Positions 8,132 through 16,680 of a stretch of DNA of 64,000 nucleotides are shown here, one piece after another. This stretch comes from Lentzea sp. NBRC 102530. Lineage in GTDB: Bacteria > Actinomycetota > Actinomycetes > Mycobacteriales > Pseudonocardiaceae. The notes beneath the pieces are model-generated. The model was not told where the DNA came from, did not search any database, and worked only from the letters and a program-made list of their open reading frames with translations. A program made the translations under genes and the position numbers. Position 1 is the stretch's first letter. Every line of letters starts with the position of its first letter. The stretch lies in the NCBI RefSeq assembly GCF_030269365.1, contig NZ_BSTF01000011.1:276436-340435 (forward strand), written 5' to 3'.

Positions 8132-8989
8132 ATGTTCGGACGAGTGCTGGTAGCGATGGTCACCCCGTTCACCCCCGACGGTGACCTGGACCTCAAGGGT
8201 GCGCAGGAGCTGGCGGCGCACCTCGTCGACAAGGGCGGCGCGGACGGGCTGGTCGTCAACGGCACGACCGGCGAGGCGCCCACGACCACCGACGCCGAGA
8301 AGGCGCAGGTCATCAGGGCCGTCAAGGAGGCCGTCGGCGACCGCACGCAGATCCTCGCGGGCGTCGGCACCAACTCCACACGGCACACCGTCGAACTCGC
8401 GCACCAGGCGGAGCAGAACGGCGCCGACGGCCTGCTTGTCGTCACGCCGTACTACAGCAAGCCCACGCAGGAAGGCGTCGAGAACCACTTCCGCGCCGTC
8501 GCCGACGCGTCCGGCCTGCCCGCGCTGCTCTACGACATCCCCGGCCGCACCGGTACCGCGATCGACACCGAGACGCTGCTCAGGCTCTCGGAGCACCCGC
8601 GGATCATCGGCGTGAAGGACTGCAAGGTCGACCTGCTCGCGACGGCACGGGTCATCGCCGAGACCGGCCTCGACTACTACTCCGGCAACGACGAGCTGAT
8701 CCTGCCGCTGTACTCGATCGGTGGCGTCGGCACGGTCAGCACCGTCGGCCACGTCGTCGGCAACGAGATCAAGGCGATGCTCGACGCCTACGACGAGGGC
8801 GACAACAAGGAAGCCCTGCGCCGCCACCAGGCGTTGCTGCCGGTCATCACCGCGATCATGACCCGCGAACCGGGTGCCGTCGCCGTCAAGGCCGCTCTCA
8901 CCATCCTCGGACTGCCCTCGGGTCCGGTCCGCGAACCGCTGGCCGGGGCGACGCCGCAGCTCATCAACGAGCTGAAGGCGCTGTTCTAA
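8132..8989 (+). CDS. DapA-family aldolase (4-hydroxy-tetrahydrodipicolinate synthase or relative)
   Basis: This 285-residue class I aldolase has the DHDPS/NAL TIM-barrel fold. It shows GTTGEAPTTT (44-53), VTPYYSKP, the catalytic Tyr134 in YDIPGRTG and the Schiff-base Lys162 in GVKDCK, all typical of true DapA (pyruvate plus aspartate semialdehyde, lysine pathway). It is, however, isolated from other dap genes and is divergent from a LysR gene. It also converges on, and overlaps by 4 bases, the 6-deoxyhexose operon, whose keto-deoxy acids are classic substrates of relatives of this enzyme. A second DapA or a 2-keto-3-deoxy-fuconate aldolase are therefore both possible; motifs favour DapA. Confidence 0.8.
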   Translation: MFGRVLVAMVTPFTPDGDLDLKGAQELAAHLVDKGGADGLVVNGTTGEAPTTTDAEKAQVIRAVKEAVGDRTQILAGVGTNSTRHTVELAHQAEQNGADGLLVVTPYYSKPTQEGVENHFRAVADASGLPALLYDIPGRTGTAIDTETLLRLSEHPRIIGVKDCKVDLLATARVIAETGLDYYSGNDELILPLYSIGGVGTVSTVGHVVGNEIKAMLDAYDEGDNKEALRRHQALLPVITAIMTREPGAVAVKAALTILGLPSGPVREPLAGATPQLINELKALF

Positions 8990-9816
8990 ATCCCGTAGAC
9001 CCGGCGAGCAGTACCCGCGAAGATCGCGTCCTGCTCGCCGGCCGACAGCTGCGAGACCAGTTCCTGAGCCGCGCCAAGCCATTCCTCGTAGGAGGCGGCC
9101 AGCAGCACGACCGGCCAGTCCGAGCCGAACATCAACCGCTCAGGCCCGAACGCGTCCAGCACGACCTCGAAGTACGGCCGCAAAGCAGCGACGTCCCAGG
9201 ACTCCCAGTCGGCCTCGGTGACCAGCCCGGACAGCTTGCACGTCACGTTCTCGTGCGCCGCCAGCGCCCGGATCGACGAGGCCCACTCCCCCGGATCCGC
9301 ACCGACAGCGGGCTTCGAGCAGTGGTCCACCACGAACTCGACCTGCGGCAACGCCGCCGCGGTCCGCACCGCCGCAGGCAGCTGCACCGGCAACGTCAAC
9401 AGCTCGTAGACCAGCCCGGCAGAGCCGACAGCCGCCAGCCCGTGCCGGACGTCCTTGCGGCACAACCACTCCGGGTCGGCCTCGCCCTGCACCTGGTGCC
9501 GGATCCCGCGCAGCCAGGAGCCGTCCGGCGACTCCACCAGCGAGGCCAGCGAATCCGCCACGCCGGCCGACGTCAGGTCGACCCACCCCACCACCGCGGA
9601 CACCACGTCCGAAGAGGCCGCCACCGCGAGGAACTCCGGCGTCTCCTCCGGCACGCACACCGTCTGCACCAGCACGGAAGCGGAAACCTCGGGCGCGGCG
9701 GCCACGAAGTCGGACTCCAGGAACGACCGCCGGATCACCCCCATCGGCGGATCGGTGATCCAGTCCTGGTCCCGCACCGACAGGTCCCACAGGTGGTGGT
9801 GAGCGTCGACGATCAC
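8986..9816 (-). CDS. Amidohydrolase, L-fuconolactonase / L-rhamnonolactonase type
   Basis: This 276-residue amidohydrolase-2 barrel opens with the metal-binding HHH cluster (VDAHHHLWDL, His6-His8) and has FGSDWPVV near the C-terminus with the conserved Asp. COG3618 members hydrolyse sugar-acid lactones, here L-fucono-lactone to L-fuconate. It is the last gene of the nine-gene operon. The GTG start overlaps the aldo/keto reductase stop as GTGA. Much longer open frames exist upstream but run through other genes. The lactonase role follows from the neighbouring sugar dehydrogenase and L-fuconate dehydratase; L-rhamnono-lactone is an alternative substrate. Confidence 0.85.
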   Translation of the reverse strand: MIVDAHHHLWDLSVRDQDWITDPPMGVIRRSFLESDFVAAAPEVSASVLVQTVCVPEETPEFLAVAASSDVVSAVVGWVDLTSAGVADSLASLVESPDGSWLRGIRHQVQGEADPEWLCRKDVRHGLAAVGSAGLVYELLTLPVQLPAAVRTAAALPQVEFVVDHCSKPAVGADPGEWASSIRALAAHENVTCKLSGLVTEADWESWDVAALRPYFEVVLDAFGPERLMFGSDWPVVLLAASYEEWLGAAQELVSQLSAGEQDAIFAGTARRVYGI

Positions 9817-10769
9817 GGCGTCGGCACCTCCGCACCCAGCAGCCCCAGCGACTTCAGCTCGTCCCACACACCGGCAGGGATCGACGACGAGAAGTAAGCG
9901 GCGTTGGACGTCATCTGCTGAGCGTTGCGAGCCCCGATCACCACCGACTCCACGGCGGGGTGGCCGAGAGCGAACTGGATCGCCACCTCGGGCAACGTCA
10001 CGCCGTGCCGCGAGCACACCTCGGCGACGGCCCGAGCCCGCGCGACCAGCGCGGGAGGCGCGTCCTCGTAGTCGTACTTCGAATCGGCCGCCACGACGGG
10101 CTTCGACAGCAGCCCGGAGTTGAACACCCCGCACGCCACCACCGAAACACCGCGCTCGACGCAGGCGGGCAGGAACGAAGGCAGGGCAGGCTGTTCCAGC
10201 AACGTGTACCGCCCGGCGAGCATCACCACGTCGATGTCGGTCTCGCGGACGAACCGCTCCGGCATCTCCCACTGGTTCATCCCGACGCCGATCGCGCCCA
10301 CGACCCCCTGCGACCGCAACGACTCCAGCGCCGGATAGGCCTCGCCGAAGGCCTCGTCCCAGTGGTCGTCCGGGTCGTGGATGTAGACGATCTCCACGTG
10401 ATCGGTGCCGAGACGCTCCAAAGAGGACTCGAGGGACCGGCGGACACCGTCCGCCGAGTAGTCGCGGACGCGCCGGAACGTCCGCGGCACCGCGAAGCCC
10501 TGGTCGTCCATCCCGACCCCGTCGGACGGCTCCAGCACCCGCCCGATCTTCGTCGAGATCACGAACTCCTCGCGCGGCTTGCCCGCCAGCACGGCCCCGA
10601 GGCGGCGTTCCGACAGCCCGAGCCCGTAGTGCGGCGCGGTGTCGAAGTACCGGACCCCGGCGTCCCAGGCCGCCTCCACCGCACCGGAGGCATCGGCGTC
10701 GGAGGTCTCCCGGTACAGGTTGCCGATCGGCGCGGCACCGAAGCCCAGACGAGAAACAGCAACCTTCAC
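9813..10769 (-). CDS. Aldo/keto reductase, L-fucose (6-deoxyhexose) dehydrogenase-like
   Basis: This 318-residue AKR barrel has the catalytic Asp and Tyr in FDTAPHYGLGLSE, followed by the Lys in ISTKIG and the His in VYIHDPD. It resembles D-threo-aldose 1-dehydrogenase / L-fucose dehydrogenase, which oxidise C1 of L-fucose with NAD(P)+ to the lactone. The GTG start overlaps the mutarotase stop (GTGA); four residues of open frame before it have no support. It sits between a sugar mutarotase and a lactonase, exactly where the first oxidation step is needed. L-galactose or D-arabinose could also be accepted. Confidence 0.85.
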   Translation of the reverse strand: MKVAVSRLGFGAAPIGNLYRETSDADASGAVEAAWDAGVRYFDTAPHYGLGLSERRLGAVLAGKPREEFVISTKIGRVLEPSDGVGMDDQGFAVPRTFRRVRDYSADGVRRSLESSLERLGTDHVEIVYIHDPDDHWDEAFGEAYPALESLRSQGVVGAIGVGMNQWEMPERFVRETDIDVVMLAGRYTLLEQPALPSFLPACVERGVSVVACGVFNSGLLSKPVVAADSKYDYEDAPPALVARARAVAEVCSRHGVTLPEVAIQFALGHPAVESVVIGARNAQQMTSNAAYFSSSIPAGVWDELKSLGLLGAEVPTP

Positions 10770-11077
10770 GGCAGCTCCCACACGAGTCGCACATCGGGTT
10801 CAGCACCGGAGTAGTCGTCCTCGACCTCCAGCAACAACGCCATCCGAGCCTGCCACGGAACGTTGGCGGGGTGCGAGGCCAGGAACGCCCGCATCGCCCG
10901 GTAGTCGTCCACCTCGACCAGGTGGAACAACTCGCGCCCCGACCGCCAGATGCGCCACGAGTGCACCCCGGCCTCGCGCAACGCCCCGTCCAGCTCCGGC
11001 GGAATCGTGGCGTGGACCCGGTCGTACTCGGCCTCGGCGCCGGCACGGAGCCGGGTGTGCAACGCAACGGTCTCCAA
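10766..11077 (-). CDS. L-rhamnose/L-fucose mutarotase (RhaM family)
   Basis: This 103-residue dimeric ferredoxin-like protein of the RhaM (DUF718) family interconverts alpha and beta anomers of 6-deoxyhexoses. Family features are the LHTRLRAGAEAEYDRVH start, the SWRIWRSGRELFHLVEVDDY centre and a C-terminal Trp-Glu-Leu-Pro. It lies 4 bases after the permease stop and overlaps the dehydrogenase. Supplying the correct anomer to a C1 dehydrogenase is its evident purpose. The family cannot be split into rhamnose and fucose forms by eye. Confidence 0.88.
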   Translation of the reverse strand: METVALHTRLRAGAEAEYDRVHATIPPELDGALREAGVHSWRIWRSGRELFHLVEVDDYRAMRAFLASHPANVPWQARMALLLEVEDDYSGAEPDVRLVWELP

Positions 11078-11081
11078 CGAA

Positions 11082-12098
11082 CTACTCCTGCTTCTGCCCG
11101 GTGGCGAACCGCGTCACGATCAACGCGAGGATGATCACCGCGCCGTACGACGCCTTGATGTAGAAGCCGGACACGCCCTGCAACCGCAGGATCTGCTCCA
11201 CGAGTCCCAGCATCAGCACACCGGACAGCGCACCAAACAGCGTGCCCTTGCCGCCCTGCAACGAGATGCCGCCGATCACCGCGGCCGCGAAGACCTGGAA
11301 GATCATGCCCTCGCCCTGGGTCGCGGCGACGGATCCGAGGCGCCCGGTCATCAGGATGCCCGCGATCACCGCCAGCACCGAGCCGATGATCAGCACGGTC
11401 CACACCACCCGGTCGACCCGGATGCCGGCCGCACGGGCCGCCTCCGAGTTGCCGCCGATCGCGTACAACGACCGCCCGGCCCGCAGGTACTTCAGGACGA
11501 AGATGCCCACGGCGTAGCAGACGACGCAGATCCACACCGCCGCCGGCAGCCCGAGCCACGTCGTGGAACCCAGGTACAGGAACGACTCCGGCACGTCGAT
11601 CAGCGACTTGCCCTCGGTGATCGCGAGCTGCAACCCGCGCAGCATCGTCAGCATGCCCAGGGTCACCATGAACCCGGACAGCCCGACCTTCAGGATCAGG
11701 AACCCGTTCAGGCCACCGATCGCGACGCCGATCAGGATGCACAACGGCAACGCGAGCCAGGCCGCGAGACCGACGTCCAGCCCACCCGCCGACGACGGGA
11801 TGATCAACGCGACGGCGAGCGCGGGCGCGAGACCGACGGTCGATTCGAGCGACAGGTCCATCTTGCCGACGATCAGGATCATCGCCTGCCCGAGCACCAG
11901 CAACGACAGCTCGCTCTGCTGGGTCAGCACGGCGATCAGGTTGTTGGCGGTCAGGAAGATCGGCGACAGCACGGCACCGATGACCAGCAGGAGGATGATC
12001 ACCGGGACCAGCGCGAGGTCCTGGTAGCGCGCCAGCCGGAACTTCTGCTTCTCCGCGGGCGCGGGCGCCGCGACCTGCGGTGTCATGGCCTTGGTCAT
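11082..12098 (-). CDS. Sugar ABC transporter permease (RbsC/RhaP family)
   Basis: This 338-residue permease of the ribose/xylose/rhamnose importer type has about ten membrane helices and a short charged N-terminus. The conserved VIGGISLQGGKGTLFGAL segment lies near the C-terminus. ATG overlaps the ATPase stop by 4 bases. As the pathway enzymes act on free 6-deoxyhexose, the transporter is predicted to bring in L-fucose or L-rhamnose unphosphorylated. Confidence 0.9.
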   Translation of the reverse strand: MTKAMTPQVAAPAPAEKQKFRLARYQDLALVPVIILLLVIGAVLSPIFLTANNLIAVLTQQSELSLLVLGQAMILIVGKMDLSLESTVGLAPALAVALIIPSSAGGLDVGLAAWLALPLCILIGVAIGGLNGFLILKVGLSGFMVTLGMLTMLRGLQLAITEGKSLIDVPESFLYLGSTTWLGLPAAVWICVVCYAVGIFVLKYLRAGRSLYAIGGNSEAARAAGIRVDRVVWTVLIIGSVLAVIAGILMTGRLGSVAATQGEGMIFQVFAAAVIGGISLQGGKGTLFGALSGVLMLGLVEQILRLQGVSGFYIKASYGAVIILALIVTRFATGQKQE

Positions 12099-13570
12099 TC
12101 CGAGCTCAGTCCTTCGATCGCAGAGATCAGTTCCTGGTCACGCCAGCCGCGGCCGAACTCCCGCACGACCCGGCCGTGGAACAGCACCAGCACGCGGTCG
12201 CAGACCCGCAGGTCGTCGAGCTCGTCCGAGACGACGATCGCCGCCTTGCCCCGCCGCGCCTGGGCGTCGACGACCCCGAGCAGCGACTCCTTCGACTTCA
12301 CGTCGACACCCGCGGTCGGGTTGATCAGCACCAGCACCGACGGGTCGCCCGCCAGCGCCCGCGCCATCACGACCTTCTGCTGGTTGCCACCGGACAGGTC
12401 CGAGACGGGCTGGTCCGGCCCGGCGGCCTTCACGTCGTACGAGTCGATCGCGTTGCTGCCGGCCGAACGCTGCGCCGACGGCCACACGAAGGCCCCGGCC
12501 GTGCTCATCGTCGCGTTCTCCGCGATCGACAGGTCCAGCACCAGCCCCTGGTGGTGCCGATCCCGTGGCACGCAGCCGATTCCAGCCTGCAGAGCCGCCG
12601 GGACGTCACCGCCGCGCACCGGCGAACCGTCCACCGAAACAGCACCGGCCGAAGGCTTGCGCAGTCCGTAGATGGTCTCGGCGAACTCGTGCTTGCCGGA
12701 CGACGCACTGCCGGCGAGCCCGATGACCTCACCGCGGGTGGCCAACAGGGTGATGTCCGAGAAGTGGTCGCCGCTCAACGACGACACCGCCAGCACCGTC
12801 TCGTCGGACGAGGGCCGGTCGTCGCCGGACGGCACGTTCAGCCCGCCGGCCTCGCCGGTCATCGCCTCGATCAGGTCGGGCTTCGACATCTCGGCCACCG
12901 GCGCGGTGACGATGTGCCGCGCGTCGCGGTAGACCGTCACCGTCTGGCAGACCTCGTAGACCTCCTGCAGGTGGTGGGAGATGAAGAGGAACGTCACCCC
13001 CTTGTCCTGCAACGACCTCATCCGGTCGAACAGCCGCTCGATCGCCGGTCCGTCGAGCTGTGCGGTCGGTTCGTCGAGGATCACGAACCGCGACCCGATC
13101 GACAACGCCCGCGCGATCTCGACCAACTGCCGTTGCTCGACCGTCAACGTCGACACCAGCGCGTCCGGGTTCACCGCGACGTCGTAGGTCTCCAGCAACG
13201 CCGAGGCCTCGGCACGCAGCTTCTTCCACCTGATCAGCCCGCCGCCGAGGTCCTGCCGGTTGATGAACAGGTTCTCGGCGACGGACAGGTCGGGCACGAC
13301 CGTCGACTTCTGGTAGACGCACGCCACGTGCCGGCGCCACGCCGCGCTGTCCGCGACGGGCGGCGCGGGTTCGCCGAAGAAGCTGACCTCGCCCGCGTCC
13401 GGCACCTGCATGCCGGTCAGCACGGACACCAGCGTCGACTTGCCCGCGCCGTTGCGACCGACGAGCGCGTGCGACTCACCGGCGCGAATCTCGATGCCCA
13501 CGTCGTCCAACGCGAGCGTGCGCCCGAAACGTTTCGTCACGCCGCGCGCGACAGCCGCGAATTCGCTCAT
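12095..13570 (-). CDS. Sugar ABC transporter ATP-binding protein with two nucleotide-binding domains (RbsA/RhaT family)
   Basis: This 491-residue tandem ATPase powers the adjacent permease. The N-terminal domain has Walker A GRNGAGKST (about 38-46) and ILDEPTAQLDG. The C-terminal domain has a degenerate Walker A (GLAGSASSGKHEF) but a good LSGGNQQKVVMARAL signature, a known asymmetry in this family. The linker motif of domain 1 is LTVEQRQLVEIARAL. ATG overlaps the binding-protein stop by one base. Confidence 0.92.
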   Translation of the reverse strand: MSEFAAVARGVTKRFGRTLALDDVGIEIRAGESHALVGRNGAGKSTLVSVLTGMQVPDAGEVSFFGEPAPPVADSAAWRRHVACVYQKSTVVPDLSVAENLFINRQDLGGGLIRWKKLRAEASALLETYDVAVNPDALVSTLTVEQRQLVEIARALSIGSRFVILDEPTAQLDGPAIERLFDRMRSLQDKGVTFLFISHHLQEVYEVCQTVTVYRDARHIVTAPVAEMSKPDLIEAMTGEAGGLNVPSGDDRPSSDETVLAVSSLSGDHFSDITLLATRGEVIGLAGSASSGKHEFAETIYGLRKPSAGAVSVDGSPVRGGDVPAALQAGIGCVPRDRHHQGLVLDLSIAENATMSTAGAFVWPSAQRSAGSNAIDSYDVKAAGPDQPVSDLSGGNQQKVVMARALAGDPSVLVLINPTAGVDVKSKESLLGVVDAQARRGKAAIVVSDELDDLRVCDRVLVLFHGRVVREFGRGWRDQELISAIEGLSSE

Positions 13571-14607
13571 CAGATCTGATTACCCCAGAACGCCTTGTCG
13601 TCGACGTTCTCCTTGGTGATCAGCGGAGCCGGGAGCTGGTCCTCCAGCCGGCCGCCGCCGGTGTCGACGATCGTGGAGTCGTGGTCGGTCTTGCCGGGCT
13701 GGAACGTCTTGCCCTCGACCGCGGCCTTCGCGTAGAAGAGCGCCCACTGCGCGTAGAGGTCGGCCGGCTGCGAGACGGTCGCGTCGATCTCACCCTTGCG
13801 GATGGCCTCCAGCTCCTGCGGGATGCCGTCGTTGGACACGATGAAGATGTGCTTCGGGTCGGTCGGCGGCACGATGAGGTTGCGCTGCCGCAGCACCTGC
13901 AGCGTCGGCGTGAGGAACGCGCCACCGGCCTGCATGTAGATGCCGTTGATGTCCGGGTGCTGGTTCAGCCGGGTCTGCAGGGCCGCGGACGCCTTCGGGC
14001 CCTCCCAGTCGGTCGGCTCCTCGAACACCGTGATGCCGGGGTAGTTCTGCTTCATGCAGGCGGCGAACGCCTCCGAGCGGTCGCGGCCGTTGACCGACGC
14101 CAGTGCGCCCTGGAACTCGACGACCTTGCCCTTGCCGCCCAGCTTGTCGCCGAGGAACTTGCAGGCCTTCTCGCCGTACGCCTTGTTGTCCGCGCGCACG
14201 ACCATGTAGGTCTTGCCCTTGTCCGGACGGGTGTCGACGGTGACGACCGGGATGTTCGCCTTCTCCAGGCGGTCCAAAGTGGACGCGATGGCACCCGTGT
14301 CCTGCGGCGCCATGATGATCGCCTTGGCGCCCTGCGACTGCAGCGACTGGGCGTTGGCGACCAGGTTCTCGACCTTGTTCTGCGAGTTGGTCGGGTTCAG
14401 CAGGTTGACCCCGAGGTCCTTGGCCTTCTCCGGGAAGTACTTGATGTACGAGTTCCAGAAGTCGGTGTCGGCACGGGGGTGGTCGGCACCGATCGGGCCG
14501 ACACCACCGGCTCCGGTGCCGGCGGCTCCACCGCCGCCACAGGCGGACAGTGTCAGTGCACCGGCGAGCGCGAGGCACACCGCGGCGGTGAGGTTGCGAC
14601 GCTTCAT
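13570..14607 (-). CDS. Sugar ABC transporter substrate-binding lipoprotein (RhaS/RbsB type)
   Basis: This 345-residue periplasmic-binding-protein type I protein has a lipoprotein signal: a KRR charged start, a hydrophobic core and lipobox LSAC with Cys23, followed by a glycine-rich linker. It would bind the sugar outside the membrane and pass it to the adjacent permease. The start is ATG at 14607; another in-frame ATG at 14625 overlaps the upstream stop (ATGA) and would add six residues (MKGNTT) before the charged region. The downstream one is preferred because AAAGG lies at good distance. Placement in the 6-deoxyhexose operon suggests L-fucose or L-rhamnose as ligand. Confidence 0.9.
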   Translation of the reverse strand: MKRRNLTAAVCLALAGALTLSACGGGGAAGTGAGGVGPIGADHPRADTDFWNSYIKYFPEKAKDLGVNLLNPTNSQNKVENLVANAQSLQSQGAKAIIMAPQDTGAIASTLDRLEKANIPVVTVDTRPDKGKTYMVVRADNKAYGEKACKFLGDKLGGKGKVVEFQGALASVNGRDRSEAFAACMKQNYPGITVFEEPTDWEGPKASAALQTRLNQHPDINGIYMQAGGAFLTPTLQVLRQRNLIVPPTDPKHIFIVSNDGIPQELEAIRKGEIDATVSQPADLYAQWALFYAKAAVEGKTFQPGKTDHDSTIVDTGGGRLEDQLPAPLITKENVDDKAFWGNQI

Positions 14608-14621
14608 CGTTGTGTTGCCTT

Positions 14622-15374
14622 TCATGACTGCTGGGGACGCAAGCGCAAGCCGTGCATGCCACCGTCGACGGCGAGGATCGTGCCGGCGGTGGAACCCGAA
14701 AGCGGGCTCGCCAGGTAGGCGATGGCTCCCGCGACCTCCTCGGCGGAGACGAGCCGGCCGTGCGGCTGGCGTGCCTCCAACGCGGCCCGCTCGGCAGCGG
14801 GATCGGGCGCCGAGTCGAGGAGACGGCCCACCCACGGGGTGTCCGCCGTGCCGGGGGCGACCGCATTGACGCGAATGCCTTCGCGCACGTGGTCGGCGGC
14901 CATCGCGAGCGTCAGCGAGTACACCGCGCCCTTGCTGGCCGAGTAGAGCGCTCGCTGCGGCAGCCCGGCCCAGGCAGCGATGGAGCAGGTGTTGACGATC
15001 GCCGCGGCCGGCGACTTCCGCAGGTGCGGCAGAGCGGCGCGGGAGACCCGGACCATGCCGAGGACGTTGACGTCCAGCACCTTCGACCACTGGGCGTCGT
15101 CGTTGGCCGTCACGTCGCCCTGCGCGCCGATGCCGGCGTTGTTGACCACGACGTCGAGCCGTCCGAAGCGTTGGACGACCTCGTCGACGGCGGCCCGGAC
15201 GCTCTCGTCGTCCGAGACGTCCGCGCGGATGCCGACCAGCGGGTCCTCGACGTCCGGGTTCAGGTCCAGCGCGACGGCCGTGGCTCCACGGGACGCCAGC
15301 AGCTCGGCGGTGGCGAGACCGATGCCGGACGCCCCGCCCGTGACGACGGCGACGAGACCTTCGAAGTCGGTCAT
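14622..15374 (-). CDS. SDR oxidoreductase, probable 2-keto-3-deoxy-L-fuconate dehydrogenase
   Basis: This 250-residue short-chain dehydrogenase has TGGASGIG (12-19) for NAD binding, NNAG at 78-81, Ser131 and the YSASK catalytic pair Tyr144/Lys148. It follows the L-fuconate dehydratase gene with a 4-base overlap. Its expected reaction is oxidation of 2-keto-3-deoxy-L-fuconate at C4 to the 2,4-diketo acid, which the FAH-type hydrolase then splits. SDR substrate cannot be read from sequence; the role comes from operon order and the otherwise complete route. Confidence 0.85.
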   Translation of the reverse strand: MTDFEGLVAVVTGGASGIGLATAELLASRGATAVALDLNPDVEDPLVGIRADVSDDESVRAAVDEVVQRFGRLDVVVNNAGIGAQGDVTANDDAQWSKVLDVNVLGMVRVSRAALPHLRKSPAAAIVNTCSIAAWAGLPQRALYSASKGAVYSLTLAMAADHVREGIRVNAVAPGTADTPWVGRLLDSAPDPAAERAALEARQPHGRLVSAEEVAGAIAYLASPLSGSTAGTILAVDGGMHGLRLRPQQS

Positions 15375-16678
15375 TCCGCACCCTCCAGCTCAGTCCACAC
15401 AGGACCGTCTGGGTAGACGTAGTCGGCCAGCGTCTCGTCCTTGAGCTGGGCGGAGAAGCCCGGCTGCGTGGGCGCGAGGTAGCGGCCGTTCTCGACGACG
15501 GCCGGGTCGAGGAAGTGCTCGTGCAGGTGGTCTACCCACTCGATCACGCGCTCGCCGACCTCGCCGGACACGGCCACGTAGTCGAAGAACGACAGGTGCC
15601 GGACCAGTTCGCACAGGCCCACACCGCCGGCGTGCGGGCACACCGGGATGTCGAACTTCTTGGCCAGCAACAGGATCGCGACGTTCTCGTTGACGCCCGC
15701 GACCCGGCACGCGTCGAGCTGCAGGAAGTCGATCGCCCCCGCCTGCAGCAGCTGCTTGAAGATCACCCGATTCTGCACGTGCTCGCCGGTGGCGACCCGG
15801 ATCGGGGCCAGCGCGTCGGCGATCGCGCGGTGCGCCAGCACGTCGTCCGGCGAGGTGGGCTCCTCGATCCAGTACGGGTCGTACGGCGCGAGTTCCCTCA
15901 TCCACCGCACGGCGGTGTCGACGTCCCAGCGCTGGTTCGCGTCCACCGCCACGCGCACCTCGTCGCCGACGACCTCGCGGGCGAGCTTCATCCGGCGGAC
16001 GTCGTCGTCGAGGCTGCCGCCGACCTTGAGCTTGATCATGTCGAAGCCGTCGGCGAGGGCTTCCCGCGCCAGCCTGGCGAGCTTCTCGTCGGAGTAGCCG
16101 AGCCAGCCCGGTGACGTCGTGTACGCCGGGTACCCGTCGCGGGCGACGGTGTCCATGCGCTCGGCCTTGCCCTGCTCGGCCTCGCGCAGGATCCGCAACG
16201 CCTCGTCGGGCGTCAGCGCGTCGCTCAGGTACCGGAAGTCGACCAGGCTGACGATCTCCTCGGGCGTCATCTGCGCGAGGAACTTCCAGACCGGCAGTCC
16301 GGCGCGGCGGGCGGCGAGGTCCCACGCGGCGTTCACGACGGCGCCGATCGCCATGTGCGCGACGCCCTTCTCGGGCCCGAGCCAGCGGATCTGCGAGTCG
16401 CCGATGAGCTCGAAGTACAGCTCCGCCAGCGCTTTCGCGTTCCCCGGCACGTCCTTGCCGACGACGTGCGGCGCCAGCGCCTTGATCGCGGCGGCCTGCA
16501 CGTCGTTGCCGCGGCCGATGGTGAACGCGAGCCCGTGGCCCTCCGGCCCTTCGTCCGTCCGCAGCACCACGTAGGCGGCGCTGTAGTCGGGATCGGGGTT
16601 CATCGCGTCGGAGCCGTCCAGCTCGCGCGACGTCGGGAACCGGATGTCGAGGACGTCCAGTGCGGTGATCTTCGGCAT
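15371..16678 (-). CDS. L-fuconate dehydratase
   Basis: This 435-residue enolase-superfamily enzyme converts L-fuconate to 2-keto-3-deoxy-L-fuconate. Catalytic residues are in place: KLK (Lys216, Lys218), the metal ligands Asp246 with Asn248 in DANQRW, Glu272/273 in IEEPTSPDD and Glu299 in GEH, and His349 in CPHAGGVGL. These match the Xanthomonas FucD residues with a 2-residue offset. Length and the long N-terminal capping domain also match that family, so this is the strongest anchor for the pathway. ATG follows the FAH-type gene by 2 bases. Confidence 0.93.
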   Translation of the reverse strand: MPKITALDVLDIRFPTSRELDGSDAMNPDPDYSAAYVVLRTDEGPEGHGLAFTIGRGNDVQAAAIKALAPHVVGKDVPGNAKALAELYFELIGDSQIRWLGPEKGVAHMAIGAVVNAAWDLAARRAGLPVWKFLAQMTPEEIVSLVDFRYLSDALTPDEALRILREAEQGKAERMDTVARDGYPAYTTSPGWLGYSDEKLARLAREALADGFDMIKLKVGGSLDDDVRRMKLAREVVGDEVRVAVDANQRWDVDTAVRWMRELAPYDPYWIEEPTSPDDVLAHRAIADALAPIRVATGEHVQNRVIFKQLLQAGAIDFLQLDACRVAGVNENVAILLLAKKFDIPVCPHAGGVGLCELVRHLSFFDYVAVSGEVGERVIEWVDHLHEHFLDPAVVENGRYLAPTQPGFSAQLKDETLADYVYPDGPVWTELEGAE

Positions 16679-16680
16679 CG

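Noticed and set aside
10950..12671. Long plus-strand open frame (573 codons) opposite the fucose importer genes.
   Set aside because: Low-complexity Arg/Gln/Asp composition and complete antisense overlap with ABC transporter genes having all their motifs.
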